Assembly (NCBI GenBank): GCA_025267735.1
Contig: CM046295.1
Location: forward strand, 20,740,938 to 20,804,937
Reading direction: 5' to 3'
Length of the DNA stretch: 64,000 bases
Source: Mactra quadrangularis
Taxonomy: Eukaryota; Mollusca; Bivalvia; Venerida; Mactridae
Part shown: positions 13,249 to 25,600 of the stretch, piece after piece
Layout of the letters: every line of letters starts with the position of its first letter
How positions within the stretch are numbered: position 1 is the first letter of the stretch
Made by a program: the position numbers and the translations under genes
The notes under the pieces: model-generated
Told to the model about the DNA's origin: nothing
Database searches by the model: none
What the model saw: only the letters and a program-made list of their open reading frames with translations

Positions 13249-16200
13249 ATCAACTATACCACACCACTTATCTTTGATACCATGATCCACATGTTTATTA
13301 TTCTTTAATTGTCCTAATACTCTAGATCTCCTTAGACACATGATAAATGCTCCAAGTTGTCCATCTAAAAATATGAAGCATAAATTACAAAGGCTTTGAC
13401 CTAAATAATGTAGGATGAATTAACAGAGCTTTGAATATAAACATTGTTGTATGAATTACCAGAGTCCTGATCATGAACATTGTCACATGAATTACCAGAG
13501 TCTTGAACATGAACATTGTTGTATGAATTACCAGAGTCCTGAACATGGATATTGTCACCTGAATTACTAGAGTCCTGAACCTGAACATTGTCACCTGAAT
13601 TACTAGAGTCCTGAACCTGAACATTGTCACCTGAATTACTAGAGTCCTGAACATGAACATTGTCACCTGAATTACTACAGTCCTCAACCTGAACATTGTC
13701 ACCTGAATTACTAGAGTCCTGAACATGAACATTGTCACATGAATTACCAGAGCCCTGAACATGAACATTGTTACCTGAATTACCAGAGTCCTGAACATGA
13801 ACATTGTCACATGAATTACAAGAGTCCTGAACATGAACATTGTTACATGAATTACCAGAGTCCTGAACATCACATTGTTTCATGAATAACCAGAGTCCTG
13901 AACATGAACATTGTCACATGAATTACCAGAGTCCTGAACATGAACATTGTCACATGAATTACCAGACTTCTGAACATGAACATTGTCACATGAATTACCG
14001 AAGCTTTGAACACGAACATTGTCACATGAATTACCAGAGCTTGGATAATGGACATTGTAGCCAATAACTATACAACATTATAGTGAATAACTAGAGCTTT
14101 AGAACACGAAAATTATGCATGAATTACTAGAGCTTTAAACATGAACACAATTAATTGAATAACCAGAATCCTGAACATAAACATCAATACATGAGTAAGA
14201 AGAGACCTGACCATGAACATAGTTACATAAACTACCAGAATCCTGATCATAGACATTGTCACATAAATTTCCAGAGTCCTGAACATGAACATTGTCACAT
14301 GAATTACCAGAGTCTTGAACATGGACATTATCACATGAATTACCAGACCCCTGAACATGAACATTGTCACATGAATTACCAGAGTACTGAACATGAACAT
14401 TGTCACATGAATTACCAGAGTCCTGAACATGAACGTTGTCACATGAATTACCAGAGTCCTGAACATGAACATTGTCACATGAATTACCAGAGACCTGAAC
14501 ATGAACGTTGTCACATGAATTACCAGAGTCCTGAACATGAACACTGTTACATGAATTACCAGAGTCCTAAACACGAACATTGTTACATGAATTACCAGAG
14601 TCCAAAACACGAACATGGTCACATGAATTACCAGAGTCCTGGACATGAACATTGTCACATGAATTACCAGAGTCTTGAACATGAACATTGTCACATGAAT
14701 TACCAGAGTCCTGAACATGAACGTTGTCACATGAATTACCAGAGTCCTGAACATGAACATTGTTACATGAATTACCAGAGACCTGAACATGAACGTTGTC
14801 ACATGAATTACCAGAGACCTGAACATGAACGTTGTCACATGAATTACCAGAGTCCTGAACATGAACACTGTTACATGAATTACTAGAGTCCTAAACACCA
14901 ACATTGTTACATGAATTACCAGAGTCCCAAACACGAACATGGTCACATGAATTACCAGAGTCCTAAACACAAACATTGTTACATGAATTACCAGAACCCT
15001 TAACATGAACATTGTCACATGAATTACCAGAGTCCTAAACACAAACATTGTTACATGAATTACCAGAGTCCTGAACATGAACGTTGTCACATGAATTACC
15101 AGAGTCCTGAACATGAACATTGTCACATGAATTACCAGAGTCCTGAACATGAACGTTGTCACATGAATTACCAGAGTCCTGAACATGAACATTGTCACAT
15201 GAATTACCAGAGACCTGAACATGAACGTTGTCACATGAATTACCAGAGTCCTGAACATGAACATTGTTACATGAATTACTAGAGTCCTAAACACCAACAT
15301 TGTTACATGAATTACCAGAGTCCCAAACACGAACATGGTCACATGAATTACCAGAGTACTTTACATGAACATTATCAGATGCATTACCAGAACCCTTAAC
15401 ATGAACATTGTCACATGAATTACCAGAGTACTGAACATGAACATTGTCACATGAATTACCAGAGTCCTGAACATGAACATTGTTACATGAATTACCAGAG
15501 ACCTGAATATGAACGTTGTCACATGAATTACCAGAGTCCTGAACATGAACACTGTTACATGAATTACCAGAGACCTGAACATGAACATTGTCACATGAAT
15601 TACCAGAGTCCTGAACATGAACATTGTTACATGAATTACCAGAGACCTGAACATGAACGTTGTCACATGAATTACCAGAGTCCTGAACATGAACGTTGTC
15701 ACATGAATTACCAGAGTCCTGAACATGAACATTGTTACATGAATTACCAGAGACCTGAACATGAACGTTGTCACATGAATTACCAGAGACCTGAACATGA
15801 ACGTTGTCACATGAATTACCAGAGTCCTGAACATGAACACTGTTACATGAATTACTAGAGTCCTAAACACCAATATTGTTACATGAATTACCAGAGTCCC
15901 AAACACGAACATGGTCACATGAATTACCAGAGTCCTAAACACAAACATTGTTACATGAATTACCAGAGTCCAAAACACGAACATTGTCACATGAATTACC
16001 AGAGTCTTGAACATGAACATTGTCACATGAATTACCAGAGTCCTGAACATGAACGTTGTCACATGAATTACCAGAGTCCTGAACATGAACATTGTCACAT
16101 GAATTACCAGAGACCTGAACATGAACGTTGTCACATGAATTACCAGAGTCCTGAACATGAACATTGTTACATGAATTACCAGAGACCTGAACATGAACAT

Positions 16201-19200
16201 TGTCACATGAATTACCAGAGTCCTGAACATGAACACTGTTACATGAATTACTAGAGTCCTAAACACCAACATTGTTACATGAATTACCAGAGTCCCAAAC
16301 ACGAACATGGTCACATGAATTACCAGAGTACTTTACATGAACATTATCAGATGCATTACCAGAACCCTTAACATGAACATTGTCACATGAATTACCAGAG
16401 TACTGAACATGAACATTGTCACATGAATTACCAGAGTCCTGAACATGAACATTGTTACATGAATTACCAGAGACCTGAACATGAACGTTGTCACATGAAT
16501 TACCAGAGTCCTGAACATGAACACTGTTACATGAATTACTAGAGTCCTAAACACCAACATTGTTACATGAATTACCAGAGTCCCAAACACGAACATGGTC
16601 ACATGAATTACCAGAGTCCTTTACATGAACATTATCAGATGCATTACCAGAACCCTTAACATGAACATTGTCACATGAATTACCAGAGTCCTAAACACAA
16701 ACATTGTTACATGAATTACCAGAGTCCAAAACACGAACATTGTCACATGAATTACCAGAGTCTTGAACATGAACATTGTCACATGAATTACCAGATTCCT
16801 GAACATGACGTTGTCACATGAATTACCAGAGTCCTGAACATGAACATTGTCACATGAATTACCAGAGACCTGAACATGAACGTTGTCACATGAATTACCA
16901 GAGTCCTGAACATGAACATTGTCACATGAATTACCAGAGACCTCAACATGAACGTTGTCACATGAATTAACAGAGTCCTGAACATGAACACTGTTACATG
17001 AATTACCAGAGTCCTAAACACGAACATTGTTACATGAATTACCAGAGTCCAAAACACGAACATGGTCACATGAATTACCAGAGTCCTGGACATGAACATT
17101 GTCACATGAATTACCAGAGTCCTGAACATGAACACTGTTACATGAATTACTAGAGTCCTAAACACCAACATTGTTACATGAATTACCAGAGTCCCAAACA
17201 CGAACATGGTCACATGAATTACCAGAGTCCTTTACATGAACATTATCAGATGCATTACCAGAACCCTTAACATGAACATTGTCACATGAATTACCAGAGT
17301 CCTAAACACAAACATTGTTACATGAATTACCAGAGTCCAAAACACGAACATTGTCACATGAATTACCAGAGTCCTGAACATGAGCGTTGTCACATGAATT
17401 ACCAGAGTCCTGAACATGAACATTGTCACATGAATTACCAGAGACCTGAACATGAACGTTGTCACATGAATTACCAGAGTCCTGAACATGAACATTGTCA
17501 CATGAATTACCAGAGACCTGAACATGAACGTTGTCACATGAATTACCAGAGTCCTGAACACGAACACTGTTACATGAATTACCAGAGTCCTAAACACGAA
17601 CATTGTTACATGAATTACCAGAGTCCAAAACACGAACATGGTCACATGAATTACCAGAGTCCTGGACATGAACATTGTCACATGAATTACCAGAGTCCTG
17701 AACATGAACACTGTTACATGAATTACCAGAGTCCTAAACACGAACATTGTTACATGAATTACCAGAGTCCTTAACACGAACATGGTCACATGAATTACCA
17801 GAGTCCTTTACATGAACATTATCAGATGAATTACCAGAGCCCTTAACATGAACATTGTCACATGAATTACCAGAGTCCTAAACACGAACATTGTTACATG
17901 AATTACCAGAGTCCAAAACACGAACATGGTTACATGAATTACCAGAGTCCTGGACATGAACATTGTCACATGAATTACCAGAGTCTTGAACATGAACATT
18001 GTCACATGAATTACCAGACCCCTGAACATGAACATTGTTACATGAATTACCAGAGTACTGAACATGAACATTGTCACATGAATTACCAGAGTCCTGAACA
18101 TGAACATTGTCACATGAATTTCCAGAGCCCTGAACATGAACGTTGTCACATGAATTACCAGAGTCCCAAACACGAACATGGTCACATGAATTACCAGAGT
18201 CCTTTACATGAACATTATCAGATGAATTACCAGAACCCTTAACATGAACATTGTCACATGAATTACCAGAGTCCTGAACATGAACATTGTCACATGAATT
18301 ACCAGAGTCCTGAACATGAACATTGTCACATGAATTACCAGAGTCCTGAACATGAACATTGTCACATGAATTACCAGAGTCCTGTACATGAACATTGTCA
18401 CATGAATTACAAGAGTGAAAAAACGAATATTGTTGAATAAATGTTCAGAGCTTTGAACAAACACCATCTTACATTACATATTAGATTCACAATCCACGAG
18501 AATGATCATTGATTGATTGTTGAGCAAAATAGACTTAATAATTATATCACATGATGTCGAATTCAGTTATAAAGATAAAAAATCAATGTTGACATCTAAT
18601 TCAATTATAAAAATCAATCACTTTTATGTTTAATATTAAAATATTATCTTTATGTTACCATAGTAATTCTCTCAATAAATTAGTGTAAACTGTAAGAATT
18701 TTACCTTCATTATGAAGAGAGTCACAATTTGAATCCTGTTTAGATAATTCTGGTATTATATACTTCATAGCAGATGGCTCATTGGTTAAAATCTTTGGTA
18801 AAATATACTGAATATAATGTAGAAAATCACAATGATATATACAATTTGATGAATAATAAACTATTGTATGTGAAAAACTGGATTGGATAGGAGAAAATCA
18901 TTACACAAACTATCCAGTAAGACAAAGGCATTTCATTCAGTCTCATTTTCAAGATGATCAAGTTTCGACCAAATTTTCCTATCCTCATTTCATCCAACTT
19001 CAATCTAAAAACGTTGATTTAAGGCTAGATTCTCAACAGGCATATTCAGTTGAAGCTTTCTGATTACATCAAGTTAGTAAATAATCAGTTTAGTTGCCAG
19101 TTTAGCACAAAACGGAGGTAACTCCCTCTTTCCTTGTATTGGGTTACAACTGTTTTTTGCTAAACCTGCGAACACAGATTTTAAACCTAGATATAGTATT

Positions 19201-20551
19201 TCAGAACAGACAGAATGTACATGAAGTAATCAAAGGGGGAAGAAAGTATAAACTGTTACCTCTATGATAGGTTTTTTCTGTAACTTGTTATGTCCACAAA
19301 GTACGTCTAAGACAGGTTTTAACCAATGGTTACACCATACATTTATATCTGTACTACCTGAGATCTTTAACTCACTTTTATAACTCTTAAATAATGTCCC
19401 ATATAAATCTGTAGCCTATAATAGAAAATAAAAAAGTTGCAATGAATGATACAAGTTGTTCAATTATGTACCCAGTCTTCGATTTTAAGCCAGAGGACCG
19501 TGGACGGAGTCTAATGAAATTAGTGTCAGTCCAGTGATTTTTGGAATGTGAGTGGTCCGACAGTCCACCAATTTCTACAGCTTACATTTCCCATATTCAA
19601 TACAAAATTATTTAAACCAGTTCCCTCAAATTTTTTTTGTCCACCAAACTTTTATTCAGTCCTTTTAAAAAGTTCCATTTTGCTGGACCAAATATCCAGT
19701 ACTGATATAAATTGATCTTATATCTATTTTTAAATGGTTTGTAAACAGTCAAAACATGAATAATTTCACAATGAATAGGTAGCTTAAAAGTTATTATCGT
19801 CTTAAATTTAAGATTTTCGGAAAGTGTGTATTATGATAAAGTAGAGCTGCTTATGTTGTATGATTGGCATATAGTCAAGGTATATCAATAATGATAAGGC
19901 CTACAGTAATAAATATAATGCATTCAGTCATCTTGAAATTATTCAAGCTATGACAGTTGAGGAAAAACGGACTATACATGAGTATAAATACTTTATGTAT
20001 TTATAATTACCTTTGACTAAGTTCCAAGAATTTGTTTAAAAGACAGTCAAGCAGAAGATTATTTTCTTGTATTTCCATGGTAAGTGTAGTCATATCAACA
20101 ACAGCCAAGAAACCATAGCAACAACATAGATATGACGATATAGATAATTTATCTTTTGATAAATTATGTTCAAACATTTCTCTCAACCAATCAGAAGACA
20201 GTTCGTGGTCACATGACTTAACTAACCAATCAACATCACTGAATACTGACACTGAGGCCTGAAATAATAAAATAATATTATAAAATACAATAAGATTATT
20301 TGATTCACAAAGTGCAAGTATATCCTTTAATAAATTGGTAGAGCTGTAATCACTAGATGAAGTAGACAAGGATACGACAGGAAAATGACATCCCCCACCT
20401 AAAGCAATTAATATCTTTTTTTTTTTTTCAACAATTGTTTGCAAAACCATTATTAACACTAGTTATAATTATATATTACTTGTGGAATAAGTTTATCAAT
20501 GATTTTCATCCCTGCAGGTAAAACAGAGGTGTCTAATACTTCGCTGACAGC
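13249..20551 (-). CDS. THADA: THADA-like gene, N-terminal-half exons
   Basis: Minus-strand exons in transcript order: 20551-20480, 20258-20011, 19415-19260, 18807-18705 and 13364-13249. All have AG/GT borders. The third and fourth read ATDLYGTLFKSYKSELK ... WLKPVLDVLCGHN ... YILPKILTNEPSAMKYI, which parallels the human THADA segment ASDLLETMFRNHKSHLK ... WVSPLLFILCEGN ... YYLPKLLSYSPESLQYM. The last, QLGAFIMCLRRSRVLGQL, matches its GALGALMACLRIARAHGHL. Joins 1-2, 3-4 and 4-5 are in phase. Join 2-3 is not (phase 2 to 0), and about 150 residues expected there are absent, so an exon is missing or deleted. THADA is a large HEAT/ARM-repeat protein that activates the FTSJ1 tRNA methyltransferase. 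A 5-kb minisatellite fills the last intron shown. Confidence 0.75.
13400..18430. repeat. 36-bp minisatellite, about 140 units, with higher-order structure
   Basis: The unit begins GAACATGAACATTGTCACAT and ends CCAGAGTCCT, 36 bp in all, that is 12 codons. Frames therefore stay open for long stretches on both strands (plus: MNYQSPEHEHCH; minus: TLVIHVTMFMFR). Stops from TACTAG and CCTTAAC variants break the plus frame repeatedly, and no frame is open throughout. Marker variants recur (CCAGAACCCTTAACATGAAC at 14991, 15387, 16359, 16647, 17258 and 18230, and a near copy at 17834) at multiples of 36, showing block duplications. One unit has a 1-bp deletion near 16807. Units at 13400-13900 form a diverged subfamily with CACCTGAATTACTAG. 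The array lies in a THADA-like intron and is unlikely to be coding. Confidence 0.95.
18431..18704. other. THADA-like intron sequence
   Basis: Unique AT-rich sequence between the minisatellite and the exon at 18705-18807. Nothing further is seen. Confidence 0.4.
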
Positions 20552-20756
20552 CTGAAGAGTTAAAAGGATACCAAGCTATGCTGCACCTATGTTTGTTCAT
20601 GTATAATACTAATATATTTTATAAGCAAGCTCTTGTTCAACTACTTTTACAATACATTTTATTTTATGATAAACTTTGCCTTTTTCAATTTTTATTGTAA
20701 ATCAATAAGAGTTCTACTTTTTTGCCTATATTTTTTCAATTTTTATTGTCAAACAA

Positions 20757-21140
20757 TGGGTACATTCAGGATTCTCCCAGCTGGTACCAAGTGGAATTAC
20801 CAAGGGTTACCGTAAGTTACTGAATGTTACCAAACATACCATTGGTTGCCAATTAATTCTGTACGGACTTTGGTAATATTGGTAATAATAGTAGTATATG
20901 GTAGCATATTGCTGCCAATGGTAACCAATGGTACCTTGGTATATAAATAAATGAAATTCTTAGTGTTGCCGCCATCATGACTTCAATCAAAACGAGGCTA
21001 CCAAAGCTACCTCACTTATAGGGTCGCGGGAGAATTGGTTACCAATTACCTTGCCTTCGGTATACCAATTGTTACCAATTTTTACCGATGGTTACCAATG
21101 CTACCATCAGTTACCAGTGGTATAACTCTGAACGCACCCA
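20757..21140. mobile_element. Candidate MITE rich in TTACCAAT motifs
   Basis: The ends TGGGTACATTCAG (20757-20769) and CTGAACGCACCCA (21128-21140) are inverted repeats. The inside is crowded with GGTTACCAATGGTACC-like words on both strands. It sits between two diverged ~45-bp direct repeats (CAATAASAGTTCTACTTTTT at about 20703 and 21188). No protein is encoded. It lies just downstream of the candidate first exon of the minus-strand gene. Confidence 0.5.
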
Positions 21141-21298
21141 ATGACAATTCTCCTTTTTCCTTTATTTTTTCAATTTTTATTTTATAGCAATAACAGTTCT
21201 ACTTTTTTGCCTTTATTTTTTTCAATTTTTATTTAACTCAAACTGTAACAAAATCAATTAACAGTAGGCCTATTCTCATAGTCATAAGTATTACTTAC

Positions 21299-21376
21299 TT
21301 TTCTTGATTTTATTTTGCCATTTAGTAACAATCTTATTTTTTTATTTTCAAGTAATAAGTCTGTTTTCTGCGCCAT
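21299..21376 (-). CDS. Candidate first coding exon of the minus-strand (THADA-like) gene
   Basis: On the minus strand an ATG at 21376 opens MAQKTDLLLENKKIRLLLNG and six more codons, then a strong donor (AAAA/GTAAGT) ending in phase 0, which matches the phase of the exon at 20551. The peptide does not obviously match the THADA N-terminus, and about 250 residues would be missing before the next recognised exon. It could belong to another transcript. Confidence 0.4.
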
Positions 21377-22699
21377 AGGTAGCACCTAAGTTCATATTAA
21401 CTTTTTAATTTAATCATTTTTTTGTATCGTTAAAAGTTAGCAGAATTATGCCAAGTTTGTAAATTGGATCAAAGAAGAATCATTTCTGCCGTGTCGCGAA
21501 AACAGGTGACAATGTGAAAAACGATCCCTTTACATACCCTTAAAGTCAAACGATTTGAATACATCTTTATAAAATAAGTCTTCGGTTAATTTCAAAGCAG
21601 ACATTCTGGTCGTCAGTTTCTCTGTATTTTAGATTACATGAAAAATTGACTTAACGTGATCTGCCAGCTGATTCAGACATTGCGCGAGGTCACCTTCTAT
21701 TTATAGAATGTGCGCGAGGTATTCCGATTGTTGTTGATGACTTTTATACTTAACCGTAGTCAACAATTATTACTTCCCTTTATTGTAAAAATTGGTGTTT
21801 TCATTGAGAAAATATTTCCCGATTTTGGCTTCAAACTGACTCAGGTAAAAAAGCAAGTATCAAAGCGAATATTTTGTACGATTTTATTGAATTTTTGTCA
21901 AATTTGAGTATTTTGTAATTTGTTAATAATTTGATTGTTTTAAACGACAAGAAATCATCCTAAAAGTCATAAGGTCAATAATTAGGACTGTCATCAGCGA
22001 AGTTTCGTCCTAAATATTTTCGCCGCGTGTTCAGTTGAAACTTAAGTAATCACAAAAGAATTAATTATGCTAAAATAAGAAACCCTTAAGTGCAAACAAT
22101 CAAGCATTCATTTAAATCAGATCAAATGTTTATGGCTACTGTCTAACTAAAGGTGAAAGATCAAAAACAATCTTGTAGATTCTGACACATCTCTGTCCCA
22201 CTTAGAGCTACACTAAAATGCGTCATATTATATCTGTCCTATCTTCTAGGGCTTGGATTTGTAGACCCTGTCGCGAGACAAATCGGTTTGCGATACGGCA
22301 AAGCAATACACAGATCAATTCCCTGTGTTTGGAGGGTATATGATCTTTCTAAAAGCAGTCATTGATAGGACATTGTATTTTGATATTTTTTATTCTTATT
22401 AAAACAGATGATAATCTTATTGGATTTGAAAATCCTACTCACCCGATCAGACAAGTTTAAAGCAATCTTTACTCTACCAACCGGTAGGAACACTCGCCGT
22501 GGAGAGCATGCGAATTGATTTTAATACACATGCATTCATAATTTACTTTATTCTAAAGATAACCTTTATGTATCTTATCTAAATTTCTAGCACTGGTATA
22601 CATTCTATTTTCAGAAAAATTTGGGCATGTTTTGCATTGGATTTGTTGAACGTCTAGAATAAACAGAATTCCGTCCATACTGAATTAAAGTATAAAAAG
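21377..22699. promoter_or_regulatory. Divergent intergenic spacer (candidate bidirectional promoter)
   Basis: About 1.3 kb separates the candidate minus-strand start at 21376 from the COASY start at 22700. The transcripts would run in opposite directions. I see no TATA box or other site I can defend, and no other gene. Confidence 0.3.
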
Positions 22700-25600
22700 A
22701 TGTCATCATCTGGTTTGTTAATCTTATCACAACCGTTATGTCATGTGACACGAAATCTACCTCGCTATCTTACGGAACTTAGCAAGCTTGTTACAAAGAC
22801 TGCATACATTCATGTGCAGCCAGGACTTATTCCAACACCTAGCTCATCTGTTAATCCACCGGATCTGTGCAATTTCGTTCAAGGACCACTAACTCTAGAT
22901 GTAAGACGCATCATAAAAGATGTTTACATATCTAGTGTGAAATTTTGTCAAAATTTAGACATCAAAGTTCTTGTCGGACATTTTGGTAATCCAGGAATAA
23001 AATATCCAAAGTACTGTTTCCTTGATCCCTGTGGAATAATCTTAGTAGACAGTGAAGTAACAGAGGAAGAAAGGTTTATTAAACAGATAAAAGAACAATT
23101 TGGTTTGAAGGATGATTGTAAAATAGTTCAGCAACCTTTTGAATTTGAAGTTGATGAGAAGAGACAAAAGTTTGATGCTGAAACATCAGAGGTTAGTATG
23201 TTTATTTTGTTTTGTTTGGTTTAACGCCTTAGCAACACAATGTATAGGTCATATAACCACAGTCAGTCAACCTACTCACTGTTCCTGTAAAGGCTAAATC
23301 TCTGAATTTAGCTGTTAGCCTACTTCTAAGCATGTACTTTCATCAGTGACTGACAACTGCCCTATATAATTAAAAATCATTGGTAGGAGGGAGAATAGAC
23401 GTAGAAATAATTTTATGACCAAGCTCCATGAAAGTATGCCCTGCACGGGAAAGGAACCCACAATCCCTTCATCAGTAGACTTGCGTGCTACCAATTGAGC
23501 TAGCCGGGTGGCATAGTGGTAAGTATAAGGCTGCAATAGTTTACTATGTTTTGACGCTATAAGTATCCTAGGATTCTGAGGATCTCAAAAACTTAGGACT
23601 AACTCCAGTGATTATTCTTAGTAAATGCCCGAGGAGTTCTGAATGACATTAAAACTTGTAATGCTGATCATTTTATTTGTTCAAACAGGCCAGCATTACC
23701 TCCACTTGTGATCTGTCTATATCTATACTCACATTAAATCTATCTTTTTACATGTAATCTAAACTATGCAGGTCTATTATTATCGTCTTTATTCAATTTT
23801 TTTAAATATATTCACAGAAACTGGTTTATTAATTAAGGGAAAGAATTTAAAAAACATGTCACGTTTGAATTCTACTTTAACAGGGTTTGACTCTAAAGGT
23901 CGTTAGAATGCCTCTATATTTGGGTTCCGGCCAGTGTTACTGCTGGTAAACATTTGGTTCTGGCAAGTAAACTATATAGCTGGTTGTCAATCCAGGCAAA
24001 AATAATAACTTAAGAAATAATGTCCTTCCTGCTATGGTAAAAGTATTATATTGTACACTTGAAAGATATTGCATCCAGACTTATAACTTATTGCTACTGG
24101 CTTGAAAACACCGAGCCTTATTTTTCACCCAATTCCATTTTTACAATACTAAAAAGACAATTTTTATAGTAAAATTACTAGAGATGTCAATCGAAGCTGA
24201 AATCACTATCCAGATCAGACATCCGTATGTTCGGATCAATATTTCAGTCAAAGTCCAGTGATTTCACGACCATTTTGATACTATAGTGCGCCATTTTTCT
24301 CCTCTTTTAAATCCTTTGTTTCTTATTAAATTTTACCTTCAGTTTCAGTACTTTGATTTTTACAGATAATTCAGCAGTATAACCACACAGTACTAGGTGG
24401 AACATTTGACCGTCTACATGTGGGACACAAAATACTATTAACAGAAGGATGTATGTTAGGAACCAGTAAACTGACAGTGGGTGTAACAGATGGTTCAGTC
24501 AATGACAGTAAGAAATTAATCTTAATTTTACACATTTAAAATTCGTCTTGAAGCCATTCGACTTGCTCAGATGATTGTTCACAAGCCTACTTACATGTAT
24601 ATAACACAACAAATCTAAAAAACCCACAATATATTGTGGTATGTACCGCGATACAGTGCTAACATATTGCAATATATCACAATATAGTTCTGAGGTATCT
24701 TGACAGCCCTAATATATTATAAGCTTAATGCCGGAGGGGGATACTTTCATAAAGCTTGGGATTCTAAGTTATGTAGGGCAGTGTTTTGTATCTGAAGTAA
24801 GTGCCTAGTAACTGGCTGAAAGCTAAATCTGGCCAGACATTCACCCTTTTCATGAACAGTGAGTAGGTTCACTGACCACCATTATAATTATGACCTATAC
24901 AATGTGTTTTTGATTTTTTTAATTGCAAAATCATGTGATTTTTATGAATTTTTTAGACGTAAATGCTTAACTTATAACTTAGGAGGAAAAGGGTTCATGT
25001 ATTAACCTTTGTTTTTGATAGTTATGAAAGTTTTTTATCTCAGGGTGAACCATTGGAAAATCTGTGCTGATATTACAAAAAAAAATTAAATACATATGTG
25101 AAAAAAATATTTTATTAATGAAATACAAGCCTTTTCAATAGAAAAGGTAATATTGGATGGCACCATATAGTGATGTGCCAAACTATTAACTAGTCTGATT
25201 AGTATAAGTAAGCAATTTTCACTAGTCTATTTGATTAAAAATGGTAAAAAACACTATTTTTATTCATTTTGTTTTAGAAAAGACATTACGTGAACTGATT
25301 GAACCAGTAGAAGACAGGATATCTATAGTGAAACAATTTCTTACAGAGATAAAACCATCCTTAGATTACAGTGTTGTGCCAATCTTTGATGTCTATGGTC
25401 CCACCATTTCTGACCAATCAATGGATCTTATTGTACTCAGTGATGAAACAAGGAAAGGCGGAGCTATGGTGAATGAAAAAAGACAAGCACTGGTAAGCAC
25501 GTTCTGCAAAATATGAAATTATATTCAGCCCTTCCCAAAAAACTTGATATTATATTATGCCCCTCCCATAAAAAGGACATTTTATAAAGTCCCTCCCGCA

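Noticed and set aside
14155..14886. 243-codon MNYQSPEHEHCH-repeat protein on the plus strand
   Set aside because: Same array; stops from TACTAG and CCCTTAA variants recur, and the array lies within an intron of the minus-strand gene. Kept as a repeat.
14113..15342. 409-codon open frame on the minus strand
   Set aside because: It is the 36-bp tandem repeat read in one frame. Other frames on both strands are also open, the frame is broken elsewhere in the same array, and there are no splice or start signals.
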